NCBI GenBank assembly: GCA_963725315.1
Contig: CAVRYA010000003.1
Location: 62,001-126,000, forward strand
DNA from: JBBRHQ01 sp963725315
GTDB taxonomy: Bacteria > Actinomycetota > Thermoleophilia > Solirubrobacterales > 70-9
Length of the DNA stretch: 64,000 nucleotides
Reading direction: 5' to 3'
Of the stretch, positions 8,590 through 20,339 are shown in pieces. The stretch's first letter is position 1. The number at the start of each line of letters is the position of its first letter. A model generated the notes under the pieces. The model did not search any database, was not told the origin of the DNA, and saw nothing but the letters and a program-made list of their open reading frames with translations. A program made the translations under genes and the position numbers.

Positions 8590-9726
8590 TCATGGCCCGT
8601 AATGTTGCTTGGCGGGGCGCCAGGTGACGCCGAGCCTGCCGTGCCGGAGGCGGTAATCGTCCTTGCGTGGGTTCACGAACCCGGGCTTGCAGGTCCTCCT
8701 GGTTGACACCAGGCCGGCCGGGAAGGTCCCCTCGCGGCGGCAGATGACGTTGTCCTTCGCGGTGAAGCGGGGAAAGCCGCCCCGCCAGTCGCTCCAGACG
8801 CGGAAGATCACGTTGTCAGTCATCGACAGGCTTCCGAACGGCCCTTCGCGCAAGGTGAGCGGGGACTCGTTACGTGTGGTCCAGATGGTGTTGTGGGAGA
8901 GCCTGATGCCGGCGGTCGGGCCGAACACCTGCCAGATCGCCGGTTCCCCGCAATCCAGGCCGGGCGGATTGCAGGGCGCCGCATCCCGCAGCATCAGGTT
9001 CTGCTTAAAGACGATGTTCGAGACCGCTCGGGGCTGGTCCTTGACGAAGAAACCCTGGCAACGGTTGTCGTGGAGGTAGTTGCGGCGGAAGTAGAGGTCA
9101 TCCCCGCCCCAGACCGATTGCAGGCAGTCGGAGTGGCTGCCGTTCTCGCGGACGCCGGTGATCTCGTTGGCCTCGATCAGGATGCCGTAGGGGTCGCGAT
9201 CCCGACCATCGTGGTAGCGGTTGAGCCGGATCGCGTCCTCGCCGAAGGGACCGACGAACCTGTTGTGCCTGATGGTGGTGTCGGTGATGTTCTTCGAGGT
9301 GGTCGGCCCAGCGTTCACCCCGAAATAGCCTCCGCTGATCCGGTTGAACGCGATCGTGATCTTCGATGAGCCGGGAAGGACATTGATGTCGCTCGTGACC
9401 TTGAGGCGGGTCAGGGCGAGATGGCGACCGGCGAGGTTCGCCCCGTGGATCGTTGCCCTGCCGGGATGCCGGGCTCGAAGGGTGACGGTGGAGCCTTTCC
9501 TCGCCCTCAGGGAGAGCCTGCCGTAGGAGCCGTTGGCAAGGCAGATCACCCTTCCGGGCTTGGCACCGCGGACCGCACCGGCAGCCGCTGTGGCGCTCGA
9601 TACGACCTTGTCGCAGGGCCCGTGGTGCGGACGTGCGCCCGCCACTGAGGCGATCGCGTAGCCGATCGCGCATCCAGCCAACGCCAGTACGGCGAGGGCG
9701 CGGATTCGGGTTGATCCCATGCCCAT
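8590..9726 (-). CDS. Secreted right-handed beta-helix protein (paralogue 3 of 3)
   Basis: 378 residues, intact. An N-terminal signal-like helix (IRALAVLALAGCAIGYAIA) is followed directly by the beta-helix domain shared with the two genes downstream: ISGGYFGVNAGPT, GPFGEDAIRLNRYHDG, GSHSDCLQSVWGGDDLYF, HDNRCQGFFVKDQ and C-terminal QHYGP. It lacks the Ig repeats. The three genes lie head-to-tail, separated by 32 and 135 bp, and look like a local expansion. Function unknown; an extracellular polysaccharide-active or polysaccharide-binding role is inferred from the fold. Confidence 0.75.
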   Translation of the reverse strand: MGMGSTRIRALAVLALAGCAIGYAIASVAGARPHHGPCDKVVSSATAAAGAVRGAKPGRVICLANGSYGRLSLRARKGSTVTLRARHPGRATIHGANLAGRHLALTRLKVTSDINVLPGSSKITIAFNRISGGYFGVNAGPTTSKNITDTTIRHNRFVGPFGEDAIRLNRYHDGRDRDPYGILIEANEITGVRENGSHSDCLQSVWGGDDLYFRRNYLHDNRCQGFFVKDQPRAVSNIVFKQNLMLRDAAPCNPPGLDCGEPAIWQVFGPTAGIRLSHNTIWTTRNESPLTLREGPFGSLSMTDNVIFRVWSDWRGGFPRFTAKDNVICRREGTFPAGLVSTRRTCKPGFVNPRKDDYRLRHGRLGVTWRPAKQHYGP

Positions 9727-9748
9727 GCAGCGGACGATGTTAGCCGCC

Positions 9749-12700
9749 TCAGCGGGCGGCGTAGTGCTGTGCGATCGTCGCCGCGCTCAGAGTCGTGTTG
9801 TAGAGCGGCGACCTCGTCGAGCGCCCCTGCGCCGAACAGGGTGGAAACGTTCCGCGACATGAAGTGGAGGGTGGAGTTGGCGAAGTTGCCGGCCCCGATG
9901 CCGTTCCCCGCCTTGACGTAGGCGACCGGCAACCCGTCGACGTAGGGGATGATCTGAGTCGCCGCGCGGCGCGGCCGAGTTGAAGACGAAGGCGTAGTGA
10001 TGCCAGACCCCGGCCGACGGGCGGGTGAAGTACGATTGAGTTGCGGGACGCGTTTCGGCCAATCGCGACGCCGAAGCGGTTGTTCGTGCCGCTCGCATTC
10101 GGGTCGATGAAGAAGCCGCCGTTGTTGGTGTCGGTGTTGGGGGTGAACTCCATCGCCAAGTCGTCGTTGGCGGAGAACGCAGTCCACCGCATCCAGAACT
10201 CGACCGTCACCTGAGAGGTCCCGCTGAGGTTGATCGCAGTCGTCCTCGCGGTGTCGTTGTATGCCGTCGAAGGCAGCCGCAGTGTTCGAGTCGTTGGTGA
10301 GCGGATCGGCGGCGCCGAGCGTCACCCCGCCCTGGGCCGTCGCCGTCTTGCCGCCGATCGAGTCCGCCAGCGCCGTCCCCGACGTCTCCCCGAGGCGCCA
10401 GTAGTCGAGCAGGCCGGTGGTTCCGAGCACCGCCGCGTTGTAGGAGCCGCGCACGGTCAGCGAGCGCGTCGTGGTCGCGGTGGCGTCGTTGTTGTCGGTG
10501 ACCCGCAGGCCGACGTTGACGGTCGCAGCGCTCGAGTAGGAGCGGCTGGTCGTCGCGGTCGTCCCGGTGTTGGTCTCGTAGGTCCCGTTGCCGTCGAGGT
10601 CCCACTCGTATTTGGTGATGGTGCCGTCGGGGTCGGAGGAGGCCGAGCCGTTGAAGCTGACGGTCTGCCCGGTCGTCGCCGGGTTGGGCGAGACGGTGAA
10701 GGAGGCGGTCGGAGCGCGGTTCTGCACGGTCAGCGAGCGGGTCGTGGTCGCGGTGGCGCCGTTGTTGTCGGTGACCCGCAGCCCGACCGTGACCGTGGCG
10801 GCGGTGGCGTAGGAGCGGCTGGTCGTCGCGGTCGTCCCGGTGTCGGTCTCATAGGTGCCGTTGCCGTCGAGGTCCCACTCGTACTTGGCGATCGTGCCGT
10901 CGGGGTCGGAGGAGCCGACGCCGTTGAAGGTCACCGTGGCGCCCGGTGCTCACCGGGTTCGGCGAGACCGTGAAGGAGGCGGTCGGGGCGCGGTTCTGCA
11001 CGGTCAGCGAGCGGGTCGTCGTCGCGGTCGCGCCGTTGTTGTCGGTGACCCGCAGCCCGACCGTGACCGTGCCGGGCGGTCGCGTAGGAGCGGCTCGTCG
11101 TCGCCGTCGTGCCCGTGTTGGTCTCGTAGGTGCCGTTGCCGTCGAGGTCCCACTCGTACTTGGCGATCGTGCCGTCGGGATCGGAGGACGCCGAGCCGTT
11201 GAAGGTGACCGTGGCGCCGGTGCTCACCGGGTTCGGCGAGACGGTGAAGGAGGCCGTCGGGGCCTGGTTGGACGTCTGCACGGTCAGCGACCGCGTCGTG
11301 GTCGCGGTCGCGCCGTTGTTGTCGGTGACCCGCAGGCCGACCGTGACCGTCTGGCGCCGTCGCGTAGGAGCGGCTCGTGCGTCGCCGTCGTGCCGGTGTC
11401 GGTCTCGTAGCTGCCGTTGCCGTCGAGGTCCCACTCGTACTTGGCGATCGTGCCGTCGGGATCGGTGGAGGCGCGCGGCGTCGAAGGTCACGTTGGCGCC
11501 GGTGCTGACCGGGTTGGGCGACGCCGTGAAGGAGGCGGTCGGAGCGCGGTTCTGCACGGTCAGCGACCGGGTCGTGGTCGCGGTCGCCCCGTTGTTGTCG
11601 GTGACCCGCAGGCCGACGGTGACCGTCGCCGGCGGTGGCGTAGGAGCGGCTGGTCGTCGCGGTCGTCCCGGTGTCGGTCTCATAGCTGCCGTTGCCGTCG
11701 AGGTCCCACTCGTACTTGGCGATCGTGCCGTCGGGGTCGGAGGAGGCGGCGGCGTCGAAGGTCACGCTTGCGCCCGACGTCACCGGGTTGGGGGAGGCCG
11801 TGAAGGAGGCGGTGGGCGATTGATTGTTGGCGTGGGCGTTCGCGTGGGCGGCGATCGTCGCCGGCATCGAGGGCGCGGTTGTAGATGGCGACCTCGTCGA
11901 GGTCGCCGGCGCCGAACAGCGTCGTGCCCTCCGCGCGACATGAGGTAGAGCGTGGAGTTGGCGAAGTCGCTCGCGCCCGGTGCCGCAGGCGATCTGTGGT
12001 GAAGCGAGACCGGCTTGCCGTCGACGTAGGGGGTGATCTGCGAGCCGCCGGGCGCCGTCGTGTCGAAGACGAAGGCGTAGTGGTGCCACTGCCCGGCGCT
12101 GGGCCGGGCGAAGAGAATCGCGGTGTTGCGAGGCGCCGTCGCCGATCGCCGACGCCGAACGTGCCGAAGCTGCTGTTGGGGTCGACGAGGAAGCCGCCGG
12201 CGTTGTCGTTGAAGTTCGGGCGTGAACTCCATCGCCAGGCGGTCGTCGTTGGCGTAGGCGTTCCACTTCAGCCAGAACTCGACCGTCAGCTTGTTGGTGC
12301 CGGAGAGGTCGAGCTGGGCCGAGGCCGAGTCGTTGGAGCCGTCGAAGCCGAGCGGCGGTGTCCGGAGTCGCCGGGCGACGCCGCCGGGGACGCCGAAGGT
12401 GACCCCGCCGGATTCGCGTCGCCGGGCTCGAGCGCCGACGCTGTCGGCGAAGGTCGGCCCCGCGTCCTCGCCCATCCGCCAGTAGTCGGTCAGCCCGGGC
12501 GTGCCGAGTGACCGCTGCCGCGTAGTCGCTGACCCCGTTCGCGGCTGACCGTGATCGAGGTGACCTTGGTCGCGGTCTTGCCGCCGTTGTCGGTGACCCG
12601 CAGGCCGACGTTGACGGTCCCGGCCGCCGAGTAGGTGTGGCTCGCGGTCGGGCGTCGTCCCGGTGTCGGTCTCGTAGGTGCCGTTGCCGTCGAGGTCCCA

Positions 12701-15640
12701 CTCGTACTTGGCGATCGTGCCGTCGGGGTCGGTGGAGCCGGAGGCGTCGAAGCTCGCCGGCTGGCCGACCACGGCCGGGGTCGGCGTGGCGGTGAACGAG
12801 GCGGTCGGGCGCTGGTTGGCGACGACGCTGACCGTCTTGCGTGACGACGTCGGTGCCGGTCTGGTTGTCGGTGACGCGGAGGCGGACGTTGTAGTCGCCG
12901 CTCGGCCGCGTAGGTCGTGCTGGACGACCGGGTCCGAGCCGCTGTCGGTCTCGAAGCTGCCGTTGCCGTCGAGGTCCCACTCGTACTTGACGATCGAGCC
13001 GTCGGGGTCGTTCGAGGCCGGCGGCGTTGAAGGTGACGGGCGTTCCGGCGCTTGGCGAGCGTTCGGGAGTGTCGTGAAGGCGGCGACCGGCCGGCGGTTG
13101 GTGCCGTAGCTGCTGTAGTGCTCGGCGATCGTCGAGGCGCGTCAGCGCGCGGTTGTAGATCGCGACCTCGTCGAGGTCGCCGGCGCCGAACAGGGAGTTG
13201 CCGGCGCGCGACATGAGGTAGAGCGTCGAGTTGGCGAAGTTGCCGGCGCCGGTGCCGCTGTTGAGCTTCGTGTAGGGCACCGGCTGGCCGTCGACGTAGG
13301 GCGTGATCTGGTCGCGGCCGCGGCGCTGCGTGTCGAGCACGAAGGCGTAGTGGTGCCACGCGCCGGCGCACGGGCGGGCGAAGAAGACGTTGTTGCGGGC
13401 GCCGTCGCCGATCGCCGACCCCGAAGGTGCCGCCGATCTGCGGCGCGTTCGGGTCGACCAGGAAGCCGCCGGCGTTGTCGTTGAAGTTCGGGCGTGAACT
13501 CCATCGCGAGGCGGTCGTCGTTGGCGTAGGCGTTCCACTTGAGCCAGAACTCGACCGTCAGCTTGCTCGTGCCGGAGAGGTTGAGCGGTGGCCGCGGCCG
13601 AGCTCGTCGAGCCGTCGAAGCGGGCCGCGGTGTTCGGGTCGTCCGGCGACGCCGCCCGGGACGCCGAAGGTGACGTCGCCCGACGCGGTCGCGGGGCTCG
13701 AGCCGGCGCTGTCGGCGAAGGTCGGCCCGCTCGGCTCGCCCAGCCGCCAGTAGTCGATCAGGCCCGGGCGTGTCGAGCACCGCGTCGGGATAGCTGCTGA
13801 CGCCGCCCGCCTTGACGGTCAGCGGCGACGGTCGCTGGTCGCGGTCTTGCCGCCGTTGTCGGTGACCCGCAGCCCGACGTTGACGGTGCCGGCCGTGTTG
13901 TAGGTGTTCGTCGACCGTCGGCGGTCGTGCCGGTGTCGGTCTCGTAGCGTCCCGTTGCCGTCGAGGTCCCACTCGTACTTGGCGATCGTCCCGTCGGGGT
14001 CGTGGAGGCCGAGGCGTTGAGCGTCGTCGGCTGTCCGGCGATCACCGGGTTCGGCTTGGCCGTGAAGGAGGCGGTCGGCGGCTGGTTGGCGAGCGACGCT
14101 GACGCCGTGGGTGACGGTGTCGGTGCCGGTCAGGTTGTCGGTGACCCGCAGGCCGACGTTGTGACCGTCGGCGCCTCGGTGGCGTAGGTGCGCGTGACGA
14201 CCGGGTCGTGCCGCGTGTCGGTCTCGTAGGTCCCGTTGCCGTCGAGGTCCCACTCGTATTTGGCGATCGAGCCGTCGGGATCGCTGGAGGCGGAGGCGTT
14301 GAAGGTGACCGTGCTGGTTCGGCGCCGGGCAGGGCGGGAGACGGTTGAAGGCGGCGACCGGGCGGCGGTTGGTGCCGTAGCTGTTGTAGTGCTCGGCGAT
14401 CGTCGCGGCGCTCAGGGCGCGGTTGTAGATCGCCACCTCGTCGAGGTCGCCGTTGCCGAACAGCGAGGTGCCGGCGCGCGACATGAGGTAGAGGGTCGAG
14501 TTGGCGAAGTTGCCGGCCCCGGTGCCGCTGTCGAGCTTCGTGTAGGGAACGGCCTGGCCGTCGACGTAGGGGGTGATCTGCGGTCGCCGCGGGGGCGCTG
14601 GTGTCGAGCACGAAGGCGTAGTGGTGCCAGACGCCGGCGCTCGGGCTGGTCGAAGTAGGCGTTGTTGCGCGAGCCGTTGCGGCCGATCCCGACGCGCGAA
14701 CTTGCCGCCCAGCTGCGAGGGCGAGTTCGGGTCGATCAGGAAGCCGCCGTCGTTGTCGTGGAAGTTGTTGGTGAACTCCATCGCGAGGCGGTCGTCGTTG
14801 GCGTAAGTTCCACTTCAGCCAGAACTCGACCGTCACCTTGTTGGTGCCGCGAGAGGTTGACCGGGGCCGAGGCCGCAGCCGGTCGCGCCGTCGAACCGGG
14901 CCGCGGCGTTGGGGTCGCTCTGCGACGCCGCCGGGCACGCCGAAGGTGACTCCGTTCGCGGACGCGGTGGCCGGGCTCGCCCCAACGCTGTCGGCGAAGG
15001 TCGGGCCGCTCGCCTCGCCCATGCGCCAGTAGTCGATGAGGCCGGGGGTGTCGAGCACCGCGTCGGGATAGCTGCTGACGCCGTCGGGCTTGACCTGGAC
15101 CGTGACGGTCGTGGTCGCGGTCTTGCCGCCGTTGTCGGTGACCCGCAGGCCGACGTTGACCGTGCCCGGCGGCGCTGTAGGTCTTGGTGGCGGTCGGGGT
15201 CGAGCCGGTGTTGGTCTCGTAGGTCCCGTTGCCGTCGAGGTCCCACTCGTACTTGGCGATCGTGCCGTCGGGGTCGGTCGAGCCGGAGCCGTTGAAGGTC
15301 ACCTGCTGACCCCCGAGCACCGGGTTCGGGTTGACCGTGAAGGCGGCGGTCGGCGGCTGGTTGTCGATCACCGTCAGGGTCCGGACGGCGAGGTCGGTGG
15401 CGCCGCCGTTGTCGGTGACCCGCAGGCGCACGTTGTAGGTGCCCTCGCCCTCGGCCGTGTAGGTGTGGGTGACGATCGGGTTCGTGCCGCTGTTGGTCTC
15501 GAAGGTGCCGTCGCCGTCGAGGTCCCACTCGTACTTGACGATCGAGCCGTCGGGGTCGCTCGAGCCGGAGGCGTTGAAGGTGACCGTCTGGGTCGACTTG
15601 GCCGGGATTGGGGGTGACCGTGAAGGTCGAGATCGGCGCC
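9749..15640 (-). repeat. PKD / LamG domain array
   Basis: Order from the N-terminal side, approximate positions: PKD1-2 (15640-15100), LamG1 (15060-14400), PKD3-4 (14340-13830), LamG2 (13800-13130), PKD5-6 (13080-12560), LamG3 (12530-11830), PKD7-11 (11810-10460), LamG4 (10440-9749). PKD units are about 250-270 bp and share the core DPDGTIAKYEWDLDGNGTYE. LamG units are about 670 bp with LTVEFWLKWNAYANDDRLA and GNFANSTLYLMSR. The high internal similarity makes assembly of this stretch unreliable. Confidence 0.8.
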
Positions 15641-17403
15641 TGGTTGGAGCCGCCGGGTCGAGCGTGATGTCATCGCGGGCGTCGCAGGCTGCACCCCCAT
15701 GTCGGAGAAGATGTTGTAGGTCGCCTGCTCGATCCGCGGATCGACGTCGTCGGAGAGCCCGCCGGACCACTGCATCGTGCCCGCTGGCGAAGACCCAGGC
15801 GCCGCTCGGCGCCCGTGTACTTGACCGCGTTGACCGTGCCGGCTGGCCCGGCGGGGGAGTCGTGTTGCGCAGGCGGCCCTCGTCCTGGATCCAGGAGTTG
15901 TCGCTGGCGACCTGGACGTTGGTCGCCGAGAGGCGGATCACGTTGGCCGGCTGGCGCGAGGTGTACTGCGCCTGGGTCGGGATCGCGTCCCACTCCCAGC
16001 CGACGAGGTTGGTGCCGATGTTGGTCGACGCTGTTCTGCGAGATGCCGGTGTTGCGCCAGATCCGGTCGCCGGCGAACTCGCCGTTGGCGTTGCCCGGCG
16101 GGCACGGTGACCGGGAAGCCGCGAGCGTCGTTGTCGCCGACGTACATCACGCCGAAGAGCTGGTTCTCGGGCTGGTCGGGACCGACCCGGCCGCCGGCGG
16201 GAGCCCCGGGGTCGCCGGGCGGCGCCCCGTTGTCGCGCCAGGTCGTGGTCGAGTTCTGCGGGTTGTCGTCGGCGGTGCCGGCGACGCCGTCGGCGCCGAG
16301 CGCGTCGTCGGCGGTGCCCTGCAATCCGTCCGGGCCCCAGTCGTTGGCGCTGATCGCGCCGCGAGCCCGAGGAGCCGCCGCCCTCGACCGTCTTGTAGCA
16401 GACCAGGGTCCGCTCGCCGTCCTCGTAGCGGACCTTCCAGTAGGCGGTGTTGGCGCTGAACGAGGCGATGTTGACGCCGGCGTCGCGGGCCGCCTTGACG
16501 CCGTCGAACTGGCCCTTGCTCCAGTACTCGGAGTGGCCGGAGATGACGACAGCGTTGTGCTGGAGCAGCTGCCCGGGATTGGCGGCGATCTGGACGTCGT
16601 CGGTGTAGGAGACGTCGTAGCCCTGCTGCTCGAGCCAGGAGAGCAGGTCGAAGTCCGGCCCGAAGAACCAGTCGTGCGACGCGCCCGCCCGGACGAGGGG
16701 CCGGTTGAAGGAGACCTTGACCGCGCGGCTGGTCCCCGAGACGGTGTTGTCGCCCTCGGTGCCGAAGTAGAGCGACTTGCCGCCGAAGGTGTTGTAGGCC
16801 TGGTAGCTGTCGACCGGGAGGACGTAGAGCAGCCTCGAGCTGGGCGCGCGGTTGTCGTCGCGCACCGTGAACACGACCGCGGTCTGCTCGCCGGTCGTGG
16901 CGCGTCAGCTTGGCCAGGTAGACGCCCGAGGCGGGCAGGGCGCTGCCCGGGATCGTGTAGGTCGTGCTCCAGTTCCCGCAGTCGACCTTCCCGGTGGTCG
17001 GGTCCATCGGGTTGCAGGTGTAGTTGTTGTTGATCGCGACGTTGCTGGCGCTGTGGACGAGGCGGCCGCCGAGGCCGTCGTAGTAGCCCATCCGGTAGAC
17101 GGCGATGTTGACCTTGGCGTTGGAGGAGACCGGCGCGTTGCGGGCGATCTTCAGCGAGACGCTCTGGCCGAGGTTGACGCTGGTTTGCGTGGTGAAGCCG
17201 CCGAGGTCCGGGCTGTAGTCGTTGATCTGCCAGGAGGAGGTCCCGGTGTGGCACTGGTTCTCGTCGACCACCGGGTTGGAGTTCGGGCAGGTGACCGCGG
17301 CCCCGGCGGGGGAGGGTGCGGCGGCCAGCCAAAGCAGCAGCAAGGCAAACAGGAGAACTCCCAGCCTGCCCGCCTGCCGCGGCAGCCTGAAAGCCGCAAG
17401 CAT
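9749..17403 (-). CDS. Giant secreted protein: dimethylformamidase-beta-like domain, about 11 PKD and 4 LamG domains, many frame breaks
   Basis: One gene of about 2,550 codons reconstructed across all three frames. ATG 17403 starts a signal peptide (LLFALLLLWLAAAPSPAGAA). Residues up to about 580 match the N,N-dimethylformamidase beta-subunit-like domain: SWQINDYSPDLGGFTTQTSV, YRMGYYDGLGGR, LLYVLPVDSYQAYNTFGGKS, VVISGHSEYWSKGQFD. The remainder alternates PKD units (FNGSASSDPDGTIAKYEWDL ... VGLRVTDNNG) with concanavalin/LamG units (VEFWMRW, YLMSRAG, DEVAIYN) and ends TLSAATIAQHYAAR. Well over 20 single-base indels interrupt it, so the natural frame cannot be given exactly. It probably acts outside the cell as an adhesin or matrix protein; an amidase activity is not shown. 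Confidence 0.7.
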
Positions 17404-17497
17404 TTCGCTCGTGCGGAATCCCACCCGTGCATTGTCCTTGATAAAGGCCTTTGAGGCGACTGAAAAACGGTCATACCGGCTCTCTCGGGCACTATGT

Positions 17498-18662
17498 CTA
17501 AACCTCGAGTAGTGGTTGAGGGTTGGGCTCAGACTCGGGCGCCAGGGCGACGTCGAGCAAGCGATCGAAGCGGGCGCTCCAGGCGTTCTGTGCGATGAAC
17601 TTCCGGCGCCCTGTCTCCGTCCATGCCCCCAGCTCCAGCGCTCCGCGGACCGCAACGGCCAGGCCGGCACCGTCGGGGGAGAGAACGGTGCGCTCCGGGC
17701 AGACGCCCCTCACCCCCGGCAGGTCCACCGCGGCGACGGCGGTGCCGGCGGCGATGTACTCGTAGAGCTTCAGCGGGCTCATCGCCTCGGTCTGCTCGCT
17801 GCGCACGTGCGGGATCAGGCCGACGTCGGCGGCGGCAACGAGGCCCGCGCAGCTCGTCTCGCGAGACGGCGTCGCGGATCGTGACCTGCGGCAGGGAGCG
17901 AAGTGAGGCGAAGCGAGCGCTGCGGGCTCCCGGGCCGACCAGCACCAGCGAGGCGTCGGGTAGCGACTCGGCGATCGTCCGCACCGCTTCGAGATCGATC
18001 CGCTCGTCGAGGGTCCCGACGTATAGAAGCCGCGGCCCTGGCAGCTCGCTGAACCAGCTTGGCGGGTCGCCCGGCTCGACCCACTCGCCGGGCTCGATCC
18101 CGCACGGCACGACGGCGGCGAGGCCGGACGGGCCGATGCTCCGCAGCGACCTCGGGGTCAGGGCGACCGCCCTGCGGCCCTCGCTTCGCATCCGGGCGAA
18201 GGATGCCTCGATCGCGGTGTGCCAGCGGGCCAGGGGAGGGAAGGCGGTGAGGTCGTCGTTGGCGTAGTAGGTCACCGGACCGGACCAGTCGAAGTCGCCC
18301 GAAGCCGGCGATCAGCGGATGGGTGACGATCACCGCCGGCCTGCGGAGCTCGAATCTCTCCGCGGCCGCTTGCACGCTGCGCTCATAGGCGGCGCAGCTG
18401 CGCCCGATCGCCGCCAGCGCGGTCGGGTCGCTGCGACGCAGGCGGGTGGGCTCGTGCAGCCGGCGGGTCTCCGAAGTCGGGAACGGCTCTTCCTCGCGCC
18501 CCAGGGTCGAGCGAACCAGCTTCGCCGGCAACGAACGAAAGGGGTTGCAGACCAGCACCCGGCCGACCCGCTCGGAGTCGATCAGCTCGAGCGTCAGCCT
18601 GTCCTCGGCATGCACCCGCCCGCGCCGGCAGCTCCGGCCCAGGATGTGTAGCCGAGGATCAT
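17498..18662 (-). CDS. Glycosyltransferase, GT4-like GT-B fold, frame breaks
   Basis: About 385 residues read over three frames. ATG 18662 starts MILGYTSWAG; the N-terminal domain includes RVGRVLVCNPFRSLPAKLV and VTYYANDDLTAFPPLARWH, the linker PCGIEPGEWVEPGDPP, and the C-terminal nucleotide-sugar domain RLLYVGTLDERIDLEAV and EAMSPLKLYEYIAAGTAVAA (the E-x7-E-like signature of GT4 enzymes). Frame changes lie near 18600, 18300 and 17865. It is divergent from the flippase at 18.8 kb; the 147-bp gap between them must hold both promoters. It presumably adds a sugar in the exopolysaccharide pathway. Confidence 0.7.
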
Positions 18663-18809
18663 CACGACGTCGCGATGGGCTCGCGGCGGCGTCGTCGACC
18701 AACCCAGGGCCAATCGTCGCTGTGGTCGCCATTCGATACAGCAACGGAGCCCGCGTGGGCCGGCTTTTGCCCGCAAGCTGCCCGGGCGAGCGTTTCGTTT
18801 GTTTGACTG

Positions 18810-20339
18810 ATGGACGACCGGGCCCGCCGAGCCGAGCTACGAGAAGCTGCGCGAAGCCGCGGTCGCGGGCGTGCGCTGGATGGTGATCGCCCGCGGTGTC
18901 GGGGAGGTCGGACAGCTGCTCGCCACGGTCGCCCTGGCGCGGCTGATCACCCCGGCGGAGTTCGGCCACGCGGTGATCGCGCTGATCCTGGTGCCGCTCT
19001 CGGCGATCATCACCTTCGAGGGGTTCGCCAGCGCCCTGGTCCAGCGCAGGGAGATCGAGCCGGAGCACATGGAGACGGCGATGCTGGCGAGCCTGGTGGC
19101 GGGAGCCGGGTTGAGCGTCGTCACCTTCCTGCTGGCGCCGCTTCTCGCCGCGCCGCTGTTCGGCGAGCGCACCTCGGACCTGATCCAGCTCGCCTCACCG
19201 TTGTTCCTTCTCGCCGGGATCTGCGCCGTCTCGCGCTCGCTGCTGTGGCGGGAGCTCAAATTTCGCAGCATGAGCCTGATCGAGTCCGGCTCGATCATGA
19301 TCGGCGCTGTCGCGGCGGTGGTGCTGGCGGCGCTCGGGGTCGAGGGTGAGGCGATCGTGATCGGCGCCCTGGTCGCCGGACTCGCCGCGATCATCATGCT
19401 GCTCTGCGGTCGAGCCGCCCCCGCGGCCGCGCTGGCACGGGCCGCAGCTGCGCCAGATCGTCGGGTTCGGCGCGCCCGCCTCGGGAGCCGGGCTGCTTCA
19501 CGTGGCGATCACCAACGTCGACTACACGATCCTCGCCGCCCGGCTGAGCGCGGCCCAGGTCGGTTTCTACTGGCGCGCCTTCCAGCTCGGCGTCGTCTAC
19601 CAGGACAAGATCAGCGGGATCATGCTGCGGCTCGGCCTTCCCGATCTACTCGCGGACCCGCGACCTCAAGGAGATGGCCTCGCTGCACGAGCGAGCGACC
19701 CGGGTGCACGGAGCGGTGGTGGTGCCGCTGCTCGCGATCCTGATCGTCGTCGCGCCCGTGCTCATCCCCTGGTTGTTCGGGGCGCGCTGGGAGCCCTCGG
19801 TCGTGCCGACTCAGATTCTCGCGGTCGCGGGGATGATCGCCGCGATCCTGACCGGGTTCGCGCAGGTGTTGCTCGCGGCGGGTCACCCGCGCGAGCTGAT
19901 GCGCTTCAACGTGGTCCTGCTGGCGGTCTACGCGGCGGCCGTGATCGCCACCGCGTCGCAGGGGATAGTCACGGTGGCGATCGCCGTGGTCGGCGTCTAC
20001 ATCCTGCAGCTGATCGCCGTCTATGCCGTGCTCTTCCGGCGGATCGTCGGCATCCCGGTCGGGCGCATGGTCGGCGACCTTGCCCCCGCGGTGCTCGGGG
20101 GCGCGGCGGTGCTCGCCGCCGGCTTTCCGATCGCCCACCTGCTCGAGGGGGCCGGCACCTCCCCGCTGCTGATCGTCGCCGCGGTCTCCGCGGTCGGGCT
20201 CCTGCTGCACTGCGCCATCCTGCGCCTGTGTTTCCCGGCCGTCTGGCACGACCTCTACTCGCTCGTCCGCCGGGTGCTGCCCTCGCGGCTGCCCAAGCCG
20301 GCTCCTTCGGGTGCCGAGGCGCTCAGCGCTCCGCAGTGA
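18810..20339 (+). CDS. Polysaccharide flippase/exporter (Wzx/MOP superfamily), frame breaks
   Basis: About 505 residues, 12-14 hydrophobic helices. ATG 18810 (MDDRARRAE) is in a different frame from the main N-terminal part (YEKLREAAVAGVRWMVIARG), which has only a GTG (18871) of its own; one extra base between them is likely. Later segments FGAPASGAGLLHVAITNVDY and LHERATRVHGAVVVPLLAIL are in other frames (switches near 19440 and 19650). The order of helices and the loop ITNVDYTILAARLSAAQVGF match lipopolysaccharide O-unit flippases. It converges with the methyltransferase gene, overlapping it by 17 bp. Confidence 0.75.
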
